NCBI RefSeq assembly: GCF_011742145.1
Contig: NZ_JAAQQU010000055.1
Location: 1-63,459, forward strand
DNA length: 63,459 nt
Direction of reading: 5' to 3'
DNA from: Flavobacterium sp. J49
Lineage (GTDB): Bacteria > Bacteroidota > Bacteroidia > Flavobacteriales > Flavobacteriaceae
Below, piece by piece: positions 1 through 7,570 of the stretch (position 1 is its first letter; each line of letters starts with the position of its first letter). The translations under genes were made by a program, and so were the position numbers. The notes beneath the pieces are model-generated. The model was not told the DNA's origin. It saw only the letters and a list, made by a program, of their open reading frames with translations, and searched no databases.

Positions 1-407
1 TAAATCAATTTACAGGACTTCAGCCGGGTGTTACTTATGTAATTACAGTGGCGGTTGAAATGTTTGGTGAATTTGGTCCTTACGGAAAAGATTGTGCTGT
101 AACGGTTCCGACAACTGCAGCCAGACAAGTTGTTTCGACAGTTTCAACAGAGCTTGTAAAACCATTTGAAGCTACAACCTATCCGAATCCGTTTGCCAAC
201 AACTTTATGATTGACGTTAAAACGTCCAGTCAATCTTCTATCGATGTTAAAGTATTTGATATGGTAGGAAGATTGGTAGAACAAAGAAAAGTAAACGTTT
301 CTGAATTGGAGAGTACCACTATCGGTGACCGATACCCTAGTGGTGTTTACAACGTAATTATCACCCAAGACGAAATAGTGAAAACACTTCGTGTAGTGAA
401 AAGATAA
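1..407 (+). CDS. C-terminal end of a T9SS-secreted protein (type A sorting domain)
   Basis: The reading frame is open from the first bases of the window, so the true start lies outside; the GTG at 48 is internal. The first ~40 residues (LQPGVTYVITVAVEMFGEFG) resemble the end of a fibronectin type III or similar beta-sandwich domain. The last ~75 residues are a type A sorting domain: a YPNPF start, a central KVFDMVGRLVEQ strand, PSGVYNVII and a basic LRVVKR end. In known T9SS cargo this domain directs export across the outer membrane and is then removed. The function of the missing N-terminal part cannot be seen. A strong hairpin terminator follows. Confidence 0.9.
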   Translation, partial: NQFTGLQPGVTYVITVAVEMFGEFGPYGKDCAVTVPTTAARQVVSTVSTELVKPFEATTYPNPFANNFMIDVKTSSQSSIDVKVFDMVGRLVEQRKVNVSELESTTIGDRYPSGVYNVIITQDEIVKTLRVVKR

Positions 408-436
408 GTTAGTTTTAAAACATACTAAAAAACAAA

Positions 437-470
437 AAAACCCTCATTAAATCAATAATGAGGGTTTTGT
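437..470 (+). terminator. Rho-independent terminator
   Basis: A 9-bp perfect stem (CCCTCATTA, 441-449, with TAATGAGGG, 456-464) with a 6-nt loop is preceded by an A-run and followed by TTTTGTG. It ends the T9SS-cargo gene and, read the other way, also the converging DUF1330 gene. Confidence 0.85.
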
Positions 471-529
471 GTTTTTTAAATAACTGAGTCCTGGAGTTAA
501 TCTCTTAAGATTTGCAACTGAGTATTTAT

Positions 530-946
530 TTAATTTTTCAAATATTCTTTCACTACAATCGATTTTGTTTTGGCAGGTTTTTCTCTTAAGACTGCAATCT
601 GTTTATATTCTTCAGAGTTTGTAATTTTTTGAAGCGCTTCGATAGAATTCCATTCTACAATTATAAAGCGGTTTGGATTCCAACCGCCCTCAATAGGGAT
701 AACGCTCACCTCCGGATTCTGGTCAAAAGTCATACCACCGGAGCGGACTAAATATTTTCCGCCATATTTTTTAATAATGAACTCTACCCCTTTTCTATAC
801 TGCTCATACATAGCAGAATCATTTACAGTATTATCCAGAACTACAAACACTTTTGGCTTTACATCCTCTATGATTTCTTTTGTTTGTGTCTGAGTAGCTA
901 TTGTACAAAAAAGAAAAAGGGGCACAAGAGAGGTTTTACTTTTCAT
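530..946 (-). CDS. Exported DUF1330 domain protein
   Basis: The protein has 138 residues from the ATG at 946; a longer frame begins only at a TTG (958). The first ~22 residues form a signal peptide (lysines, then LVPLFLFCTIATQTQT). The rest matches the DUF1330 pattern, an alpha/beta ferredoxin-like dimeric fold: KYGGKYLVRSG, then EGGWNPNRFIIVEW, then SEEYKQIAVLRE. The biochemical role of this family is unknown. A signal peptide is unusual for what is mostly a cytoplasmic family, so a periplasmic location is inferred. It is 56 bp from the M20 amidohydrolase and on the same strand, so co-transcription is possible. Confidence 0.75.
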   Translation of the reverse strand: MKSKTSLVPLFLFCTIATQTQTKEIIEDVKPKVFVVLDNTVNDSAMYEQYRKGVEFIIKKYGGKYLVRSGGMTFDQNPEVSVIPIEGGWNPNRFIIVEWNSIEALQKITNSEEYKQIAVLREKPAKTKSIVVKEYLKN

Positions 947-1002
947 TATGTTTTCCAAATGTTATTTTTTGATTTAAAAGAAATTCACTACTATAAGTTT
1001 AC

Positions 1003-2313
1003 TTATTTTTTATCAAATGCTGTATAATCAAAAACCAAATTACACAAAACATTCATTCCGGTTTTGAAAGCACTATCATCGATGAGAAATTCAGGAGTAT
1101 GGTGTGGCCCAACTTTACTTGGATCTTGGCCCTTTTTCATTCCTCTCACAAAAAAATACAAACCGGGAACTTTTTCTTGATAAAATGAAAAATCTTCGGC
1201 ACCGGTAACCGCAGGAATTAGAAACACATTTTCCTTTCCAACTGTTTTTTGTAAAGAAGGTAACATGGCAATGGTCAACTCAACGTTATTAAACGTAACG
1301 GGATTGTACGAAGAATACGGAAGTGAAACCTCTGCAGTAGCTCCGGCTGCTTCTGCAGTTTTAGTGGCAATTTCTCTTATGCGTCTAAAGACAAACTCCT
1401 CATCTTCTTTGGTAAAAGTTCTAACGGTTTCTAACATCTCAACTTCTTCCGAAATAATATTATGCCGATTACCGCCATGAATAGAACCAATTGTGACTAC
1501 GGCAGCATTCTGAGTAAGTTGAACATTCCGACTTACAATGGTTTGCAAACTGTTGATGATTTGTGCAGAAACTACTATTGGATCTATAGATTGCCAAGGA
1601 TAAGCCCCGTGAGAAGGTTTGCCTTTTACTACAATTTTCAAATCCGCAGAAGCCGCCATAGTACCAGCCGGACGATAATTAATTTTACCTACTTCAGTGG
1701 CAGCACTCAAATGTAATCCGAAAATGACATCTACTTTTGGGTTTTGTAAAACACCTTCTTTTAGCATTAGCTCCGCTCCGCCTTCTTCTCCTACGGGCGA
1801 GCCTTCTTCAGCCGGTTGGAATATAAATTTTACTGTTCCTCTTAACTCTTTTTTCATACCGGATAGAATTTCGGCTACGCCCATCAATATGGCAACATGT
1901 CCGTCATGTCCGTAGGCATGCATCACTCCTGTTTCTTTACCGTTATATATGGTTCTCACTTTTGAAGCAAAAGGCAAATTGTTGTTTTCTGTGACGGGTA
2001 AGCCATCCATATCAGCTCGTAAAGCGATTACCGGACCCGGTTTGTCACCTTTTAAAATACCCACAACTCCGGTTACCGCAACTTCTGTTTTTACTTCGAT
2101 TCCCAATGATTGCAAGTGTTTAGCAACTAAGCTCGCAGTTCTGGTTTCCCTATTTCCGAGTTCAGGATTTTGGTGAATATCGTGCCGCCATTCTATTAGC
2201 TTTTGCTCAATTTGAGAGGCTTTTTTAGCAATAAGTTCACTATAATTATTTGTTTGAGCAGTTGCCGTTTTGATGCAACAGATGATGTATGCTATTAAAA
2301 TTATTTTCTTCAT
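1003..2313 (-). CDS. M20D-family amidohydrolase (amino-acid deacylase type), exported
   Basis: The protein has 436 residues from the ATG at 2313, which begins a signal peptide (MKKIILIAYIICC...ATAQ). The frame is open to 2424, but those extra codons belong to a broken upstream gene. It resembles IAA-amino-acid hydrolase, hippurate hydrolase and N-acyl-amino-acid deacylases. Visible motifs are RHDIHQNPELG near the mature N terminus, LRADMDGLPV, PAEEG (catalytic Glu, around residue 171), VFGLHLS, and GAEDFSFY near the end. The usual HACGHDGH metal site reads HAYGHDGH (around residue 129), so the cysteine metal ligand is replaced by tyrosine. The likely role is periplasmic hydrolysis of N-acyl amino acids, but substrate and activity are uncertain. 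The sequence before the start is foreign, so the gene may have lost its own promoter. Confidence 0.88.
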   Translation of the reverse strand: MKKIILIAYIICCIKTATAQTNNYSELIAKKASQIEQKLIEWRHDIHQNPELGNRETRTASLVAKHLQSLGIEVKTEVAVTGVVGILKGDKPGPVIALRADMDGLPVTENNNLPFASKVRTIYNGKETGVMHAYGHDGHVAILMGVAEILSGMKKELRGTVKFIFQPAEEGSPVGEEGGAELMLKEGVLQNPKVDVIFGLHLSAATEVGKINYRPAGTMAASADLKIVVKGKPSHGAYPWQSIDPIVVSAQIINSLQTIVSRNVQLTQNAAVVTIGSIHGGNRHNIISEEVEMLETVRTFTKEDEEFVFRRIREIATKTAEAAGATAEVSLPYSSYNPVTFNNVELTIAMLPSLQKTVGKENVFLIPAVTGAEDFSFYQEKVPGLYFFVRGMKKGQDPSKVGPHHTPEFLIDDSAFKTGMNVLCNLVFDYTAFDKK

Positions 2314-2450
2314 TGCGAAGAGCGTGTAATAAAACGGCCCAACTTGACCCCTATAACCCAATCCTGTCCCGCTAAAAACAAAATTGCCTATCAACGAATG
2401 CATGAAATAATTACTAAAAGCCATTTTGCCTACGGGAGAAATTACAAGTA
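2314..2450 (-). pseudogene. Fragment of a DUF418 membrane protein
   Basis: Read in the frame that runs into the M20 start, this stretch encodes ISPVGKMAFSNYFMHSLIG followed by NFVFSGTGLGYRGQVG. That matches the conserved late part of DUF418 membrane proteins (a P-x-GrMALTNY motif, then a hydrophobic stretch with glycines). Both the preceding helices and the final C-terminal motif are missing. The fragment is fused upstream to an NTF2-like gene start and runs downstream in frame into the M20 start. It is a non-functional remnant. Family assignment is from recalled motifs. Confidence 0.6.
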
Positions 2451-2635
2451 AGATTGCTTTCAGCTTCGTTCCATACTACTTTTTCATCTAAACCGGCTAG
2501 AACTTTCGGAATGTCACCCACAGCAAAAGCAGCATAAAGGCTTTTGATTATTTTTACATTGCTTTGCCCCATCATATTGACCGAAACAAAAAGCATTACA
2601 ACGCAAAGCGCTTTTAAAGAGATCAACTGTTTCAT
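2414..2635 (-). pseudogene. Truncated NTF2-like (SnoaL/ketosteroid-isomerase type) exported protein
   Basis: A 73-residue frame starts with a good signal peptide (MKQLISLKALCVVMLFVSVN...GQ). It continues with the first helices of an NTF2-like domain: NVKIIKSLYAAFAVGDIPKV, then GLDEKVVWNEAESN. Real family members continue for another ~90 residues with a cone-shaped beta sheet. Here the match stops after WNEAESN, and the last ~12 residues (LTCNFSRRQNGF) are an out-of-frame reading of the DUF418 fragment. The gene is therefore cut by a deletion or recombination near position 2450. It is unlikely to make a folded product. Confidence 0.7.
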
Positions 2636-3033
2636 ATTTTTTAGTTTTAAATTGGTTAAATAATAGGCACAGCTTGGTCAAAACAAAATAGCCACAAGCA
2701 AGGCTTGCAGCTCAATTATCATATGGATTTGTAAAAATGGATAAACTGTCTAGTCATCTATAGCTGTTATTTGTAATCGGATTACTTAATAAATCAAAGC
2801 TGTAGGTTAAAACTAAAAACGTAATTAGAGGAGGCAATCTTAAATCAAAAGCGGTCTATTTTTTTATAAATATAGTAAAATATTCTAATAGTAAGAAAGG
2901 CCATATTAAAAGTTTGATTATTTGTCAATTAGCAAAAAGTAACTTGCCGAAATATTCCCAAAATAGAATTCCTTACCTTTGCGCCACCCGAGGCCAAGAA
3001 TTGGCCGAACGGATGAAATAAATTACAATTACC
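2636..3033. other. 398-bp intergenic region with a helicase promoter
   Basis: No open frame with coding character is visible on either strand. Near the right end, TACCTTTG at 2974-2981 fits the Bacteroidota -7 box (TAnnTTTG) about 50 bp before the helicase start. The nearest upstream TTG (2944-2946) is 27 nt away, longer than usual. I see nothing else in the AT-rich remainder. Confidence 0.5.
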
Positions 3034-4377
3034 ATGAGCACTTTTGAGCAATTCAATCTTCCAAAATCACTACAAAAAACCGTCGACGAATTAGGTTTGA
3101 CCAAGCCTACTCCCATTCAGGAAAAATCCTTTTCAGTGATTATGTCGGGTCGTGATATGATGGGAATTGCCCAAACCGGTACGGGAAAGACTTTCGCGTA
3201 TCTTTTACCTATTTTAAAACAATGGAAATTCGTTGCCACGGACACTCCGCGTGTCGTAATCTTGGTACCAACACGTGAATTAGTTGTCCAAATTGCTGCC
3301 GAAGTGGAAAAGCTAACCCAATTCATGTCGGTGCGAACTCTAGGTGTTTATGGTGGTGTGAATATCAACACCCAAAAGAAAGCGGTTTATCAGGGAATTG
3401 ACGTTCTGGTTGGAACACCCGGAAGAATCATGGATTTGGCTTTAGACAATGTTATTCGTTTTGACAGTTTGCAAAAATTAGTCATCGATGAGTTTGACGA
3501 AATCCTGAATTTAGGGTTCCGCACCCAAGTGACTTCAATTTTGGCCATGATCAAAACCAAACGACAAAATATTTTATTCTCGGCTACCATGACCGATGAA
3601 GTAGATGAAATGTTGGAAGAATATTTTGAATTTCCCGAAGAAGTTTCTTTGGCACCAAGCGGTACACCATTGGAACAAATAGAACAGTTGGGTTATAAAG
3701 TGCCAAACTTTTTGACCAAAGTCAATTTGATTATCGAGTTATTAAAAGACGAGGCTTTCGAACGCGTATTGCTTTTTGTCAACAATAAAAAAACGGCCGA
3801 TTTGCTTTCGGACAAATTAGAAGAAGTGTTTCCGGAACAATTCGGAACCATTCACTCCAACAAATCTCAGAATTACCGTTTGCAAACCATGGCTACTTTC
3901 CAAGCCGGCGAAATTCGCGGTATCGTTACGACCGATGTAATGGCCAGAGGTTTGGACATTTCAGACATTACTCATGTTATCAACGTAGAATTTCCCGAAA
4001 TTCAGGAACAATATATTCACCGTATCGGTAGAACCGGTCGTGCCGATAAATCCGGTATTGCCATTAGCTTAATCAGTCCTAGAGAAGAAGAAGTCATGAT
4101 TGAAGCCGAAATGCTGATGGAAAAAGAGCTAAAGTTTTTACCGTTGCCTAATGAGGTGGTCATTGCCGAACGCTTGCTTGAGTTTGAAAAAGACAGAAAG
4201 AAAATGAAAGTCATTCTGAAAACCAACAAACTTGAAGGCGGCGCATCCTTTCACGAAAAGGCCAAGAAAAACACCAAAGTTAACCTTGGCGGACCTTCAA
4301 AAACCAAGAAGAAAACCGGAGTTTCAGTCAATAGAAATATCTTGAAAAACAGAGCGGCTAAAAGAAAGAAAAAATAG
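3034..4377 (+). CDS. DEAD-box-type RNA helicase (DEFD variant)
   Basis: The protein has 447 residues with all core superfamily 2 motifs in order: a Q motif ending PTPIQ (around residue 28), Walker A AQTGTGKT (46-53), PTRELVVQ, GTPGRIMD, motif II, motif III SAT (LFSATM), TTDVMARGLDI and HRIGRTGR. Motif II reads VIDEFDEIL, so the box is D-E-F-D instead of D-E-A-D; the Walker B acidic pair is kept. After the RecA-like domains comes a basic tail (KKKTG...NRAAKRKKK) of the kind that aids RNA binding. The expected role is ATP-dependent RNA remodelling in ribosome assembly or mRNA decay. The gene stands alone, with its own -7 box upstream. Confidence 0.93.
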   Translation: MSTFEQFNLPKSLQKTVDELGLTKPTPIQEKSFSVIMSGRDMMGIAQTGTGKTFAYLLPILKQWKFVATDTPRVVILVPTRELVVQIAAEVEKLTQFMSVRTLGVYGGVNINTQKKAVYQGIDVLVGTPGRIMDLALDNVIRFDSLQKLVIDEFDEILNLGFRTQVTSILAMIKTKRQNILFSATMTDEVDEMLEEYFEFPEEVSLAPSGTPLEQIEQLGYKVPNFLTKVNLIIELLKDEAFERVLLFVNNKKTADLLSDKLEEVFPEQFGTIHSNKSQNYRLQTMATFQAGEIRGIVTTDVMARGLDISDITHVINVEFPEIQEQYIHRIGRTGRADKSGIAISLISPREEEVMIEAEMLMEKELKFLPLPNEVVIAERLLEFEKDRKKMKVILKTNKLEGGASFHEKAKKNTKVNLGGPSKTKKKTGVSVNRNILKNRAAKRKKK

Positions 4378-4407
4378 CATTCTGCCTTCAGTTGGTAGTG
4401 TTCCGTT

Positions 4408-5514
4408 TCACTCGAACACCAAACAAACCGGTGAACACAACGCTATTCGTTTTCCTGAATCAGTAAGTTCTCCCGTCATTTTATCGATTTTAAAAATTAC
4501 CACTTCATTGGTGTATTGATGTGCCACTAAAAGAAAACTTCCGGTTGGATCAATACTAAAATTGCGCGGTCCTTTGCCTAAAGTACCGGTCGTTTGTTTC
4601 CATTTTAATTTTCCGTTCTTTTTGATTTCGAAACAACTAATTGTATTGGCATCACCGCGATTGGTAGCATATAAAAACTTACCGTCCGGCGAAATATGGA
4701 TATCGGCAGCGCTGGTTTTTCCTTTAAAATCTTTGGCGACAACGGTTGTTTCTTGAAGTAAATCTAATTTTCCATCTTTATACTTAAATACCAATAAGGA
4801 ACCATCCAGCTCATTCATCAAGTAAACATATTTTCCATTCGCACTAAAAGTAAAATGCCTCGGTCCGGCACCTTGCTTGACTCTGACAAAAGAACTAAAC
4901 TCCAAAACAGCACTTTGGGCCTCAGGATTGTAGCGGTAAACATATAGGTAATCTTTGCCCAAATCGCTGGCGATAAGGTATTTATCATCGGGAGAAAGTT
5001 GCAGCATGTGCATGTGCGAATTCAAGGGTTTGGTCTCTTTTCCCGTTTGACCTTCCTGCTTTATGATTTGCTTATACTTGCCTAGACTTCCATCTGCATT
5101 TTTGCCAAAAACCGTAATGTTTCCGCCACTGTAATTTGCTACAACAACATTTTTCTGGTCATTGATAATATGACAAGGATCATTGCCTTCTGACTTTTGA
5201 GAATTTAAAAAAATGATTTGGTTTTGATTTGCCTCAAATTGAAAAGCACTTACCTTGCTGTTATCACCATCTTCATTCGTAGCATAAATGAATCTCTTAT
5301 TTTCTGAAACCGTTAAAAAACTGGGATTGACCACATTTTGGGTTGACGTTTTTACGTTGAATTCACCAGTGTAAGTGTCAAATTCATAAAGGTAAATCCC
5401 ATGACTGTCGCAGGTTTTAGTATAGGTTCCTATAAATAAATTGACTTTACTGTGTTGTGCCTGATTGGAAATACTAAAGCATAATGCGGCAAACAGAACT
5501 AAAAATTTTGTCAT
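4408..5514 (-). CDS. Exported lactonase-fold beta-propeller protein (6-phosphogluconolactonase-like)
   Basis: The protein has 368 residues from the ATG at 5514; a GTG six bases upstream is less likely. A signal peptide (MTKFLVLFAALCFSISNQAQ) is followed by repeated blades of the seven-bladed lactonase family: FIGTYT...HGIYLYEFD, NPSFLTVSENKRFIYATNE, HMLQLSPDDKYLIASDLG, GPRHFTFSANGKYVYLMNE and DIHISPDGKFLYATNRG. YbhE-type cytoplasmic members hydrolyse 6-phosphogluconolactone. A signal peptide makes that substrate unlikely here, so a periplasmic sugar-lactone hydrolase or a binding propeller is a better guess. The gene is monocistronic and converges with the helicase gene. Confidence 0.88.
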   Translation of the reverse strand: MTKFLVLFAALCFSISNQAQHSKVNLFIGTYTKTCDSHGIYLYEFDTYTGEFNVKTSTQNVVNPSFLTVSENKRFIYATNEDGDNSKVSAFQFEANQNQIIFLNSQKSEGNDPCHIINDQKNVVVANYSGGNITVFGKNADGSLGKYKQIIKQEGQTGKETKPLNSHMHMLQLSPDDKYLIASDLGKDYLYVYRYNPEAQSAVLEFSSFVRVKQGAGPRHFTFSANGKYVYLMNELDGSLLVFKYKDGKLDLLQETTVVAKDFKGKTSAADIHISPDGKFLYATNRGDANTISCFEIKKNGKLKWKQTTGTLGKGPRNFSIDPTGSFLLVAHQYTNEVVIFKIDKMTGELTDSGKRIALCSPVCLVFE

Positions 5515-5535
5515 AATCACGATTTTATCCTAAGA

Positions 5536-5543
5536 CAAAAATA
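5536..5543 (-). promoter_or_regulatory. -7 box for the lactonase gene
   Basis: On the minus strand this reads TATTTTTG, a perfect TAnnTTTG box, 22 bp before the ATG at 5514. No TTG lies at the usual upstream distance. Confidence 0.5.
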
Positions 5544-5617
5544 GCGGAATACCAACAGTTTCCTTTTTTTTATCATTTAAAATTCTAAAATCGGCTGTGC
5601 CAAATGATAAAAAGTAC

Positions 5618-5625
5618 TATTTTTG
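5618..5625 (+). promoter_or_regulatory. -7 box for the BatA-pseudoDHOase operon
   Basis: TATTTTTG fits TAnnTTTG and lies 17 bp before the ATG at 5642, implying a very short 5' leader. A matching TTG is not obvious. Confidence 0.5.
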
Positions 5626-5641
5626 ACAAACATTTATTGAA

Positions 5642-7570
5642 ATGCAATTCAAACACCCGGAAATTCTATATTTTCTTTTCTTATTGGTGATTCCAATTTT
5701 GGTGCATTTATTCCAATTGCGACGTTTTAAAAAAGAATACTTCACCAACGTCCAATTCCTAAAAGAGCTTTCCATTCAAACCCGTAAAAGTTCGACCATC
5801 AAAAAGTGGCTTTTGCTTTTCACCCGTTTACTGCTTCTCGCCTGTTTGATTTTGGCATTTGCTCAACCTTTTTTCACAGCCAAAGAAAGCCAGAAAGCTA
5901 CCAACGAAATGTACATCATCCTCGACAATTCCTATAGTATGCAGGCCAAAGGCCAAAAAGGGGAATTGCTCAAACGCGCGGTTCAGGATTTGCTGGAACA
6001 CACGCCGGAAACCCAAAATTTTTCACTGATTACCAACTCCGAAACCTATTGGAATACCGACATCAAATCGATTCAAAAAGATTTGCAGGACTTAAAATAC
6101 AGCGCGACACCTTTTAGATTAGACAATTTGATAGCCAAAGTCAATGCTAGAAAATCCGCTTTTAACAAAGATATCATTGTAATCACCGATGCCGTTGGGT
6201 TGGACACTAATGAAGCAAAAAGCTTTAAAAAAGAAGACAATGTTTATTTCATCATACCCGAAGCGGAACAAAAGAACAATGTTTCCATTGACAGCGTTTA
6301 TATCCAACAAACTTTAGACAGTTTCTATGAAATTGCCGTAAAATTATCCGCCAATGGCGAAGACATTACAGCTGTTCCTATTGCGTTATACAATCAAAAC
6401 AAGTTGACAGCAAAGACTTTAATCGATTTCAAAAAAAATACTGAAACCATTAAGTTTACCATTCCGAAAGAAGATTTTCACGGCTATGTTTCGATTACCG
6501 ATAAAGGTTTGGCGTATGACAACACTTATTATTTCAGCATTTCCAAACCCAGTAAAATCAATGTAATCAGCATTGGTGACACAGACAAAAGCAATTTCTT
6601 GTCGCGAATTTATACCAATGACGAGTTTGCATATACCAATTTTCCGATAGCCAATTTGGATTACAACTTATTAGAAAAACAGGATGCCATTGTGTTGAAT
6701 GAATTGGCGGCCATTCCGCAAGCGTTACAAACCACACTGAAATCCTTTGTAAACAAAGGCGGAAACGTTGTCCTCATTCCTGCTCAAGAAAGTAATGTGA
6801 ACACGATGAATTCGTTCTTGGGCAACTTTGGTTCGATTCAATTTAAGGCGATAACAAACGGCGATAAAAAAGTAACCAAGATTAATTTTAATCATCCGTT
6901 GTTCAGCAATGTGTTTGAAAAAAAGGTCGATAACTTTCAATATCCGTCAACTAAGGCAGCCTTTAACATCAACAGCACTTCTCCGGCAATTTTGAGTTAT
7001 GAAGACCAAAGCGCTTTCTTGACTTCGGTAGCCAAGCCATTGTCGGCGGTATATGTTTTTGCAGCGCCAATCAACAAAGCCAACAGTAATTTTCAGAATT
7101 CACCATTAATTGTACCCACATTTTACAATATGGCGCAAAACAGCCAGAAAACCGGCGTAAATGCAATAGTGATTGGTGAAGACCAACCTTTTGTAGTTGA
7201 TGCTTTATTGTCGAAAGATGAAATTCTGACGGTAAAAAATGCCACAGAAAGTTTTATTCCGGTGCAACAATTGTTGAACACCAAAGTCAAAATGAGCTTT
7301 AATGAAAACCCACAAGAAGCCGGTAATTTTGGTATCTTTAACGGAACGAATTCGATACAAAACATCAGCTTTAATTACACGCGTACCGAAAGCAACTTGA
7401 ATTCAGCCAACACTGATATTGCTGCGAATTACAAAGAAATCGACGATATAGAAACGGTATTCAATACCATTCAAACCGACCGAACCGACACACAAATCTG
7501 GAAATGGTTTGTGCTGCTCACACTACTCTTTTTAGCATTGGAACTACTCATTCAAAAATTTGTAAAATGA
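5642..7570 (+). CDS. BatA-type membrane protein with von Willebrand A-like domain
   Basis: The protein has 642 residues. The N terminus holds the double-transmembrane BatA module: HPEILYFLFLLVIPILVHLF, then a basic loop, then WLLLFTRLLLLACLILAFAQ. A VWA-like region follows around residues 90-210 with a MIDAS-type motif DNSYSM. A long periplasmic part comes next, and a final helix (WFVLLTLLFLALELLIQKFV) anchors the C terminus. Bat proteins are linked to stress tolerance and envelope homeostasis, but the biochemical role of this stand-alone type is unknown. It is the first gene of a tightly packed operon; its stop overlaps the next start as ATGA. Confidence 0.88.
   Translation: MQFKHPEILYFLFLLVIPILVHLFQLRRFKKEYFTNVQFLKELSIQTRKSSTIKKWLLLFTRLLLLACLILAFAQPFFTAKESQKATNEMYIILDNSYSMQAKGQKGELLKRAVQDLLEHTPETQNFSLITNSETYWNTDIKSIQKDLQDLKYSATPFRLDNLIAKVNARKSAFNKDIIVITDAVGLDTNEAKSFKKEDNVYFIIPEAEQKNNVSIDSVYIQQTLDSFYEIAVKLSANGEDITAVPIALYNQNKLTAKTLIDFKKNTETIKFTIPKEDFHGYVSITDKGLAYDNTYYFSISKPSKINVISIGDTDKSNFLSRIYTNDEFAYTNFPIANLDYNLLEKQDAIVLNELAAIPQALQTTLKSFVNKGGNVVLIPAQESNVNTMNSFLGNFGSIQFKAITNGDKKVTKINFNHPLFSNVFEKKVDNFQYPSTKAAFNINSTSPAILSYEDQSAFLTSVAKPLSAVYVFAAPINKANSNFQNSPLIVPTFYNMAQNSQKTGVNAIVIGEDQPFVVDALLSKDEILTVKNATESFIPVQQLLNTKVKMSFNENPQEAGNFGIFNGTNSIQNISFNYTRTESNLNSANTDIAANYKEIDDIETVFNTIQTDRTDTQIWKWFVLLTLLFLALELLIQKFVK

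Noticed and set aside
2974..2981. Full -33/-7 promoter for the helicase gene
   Set aside because: The -7 box is good but the nearest TTG is 27 nt away, outside the usual range; only the -7 box is claimed.
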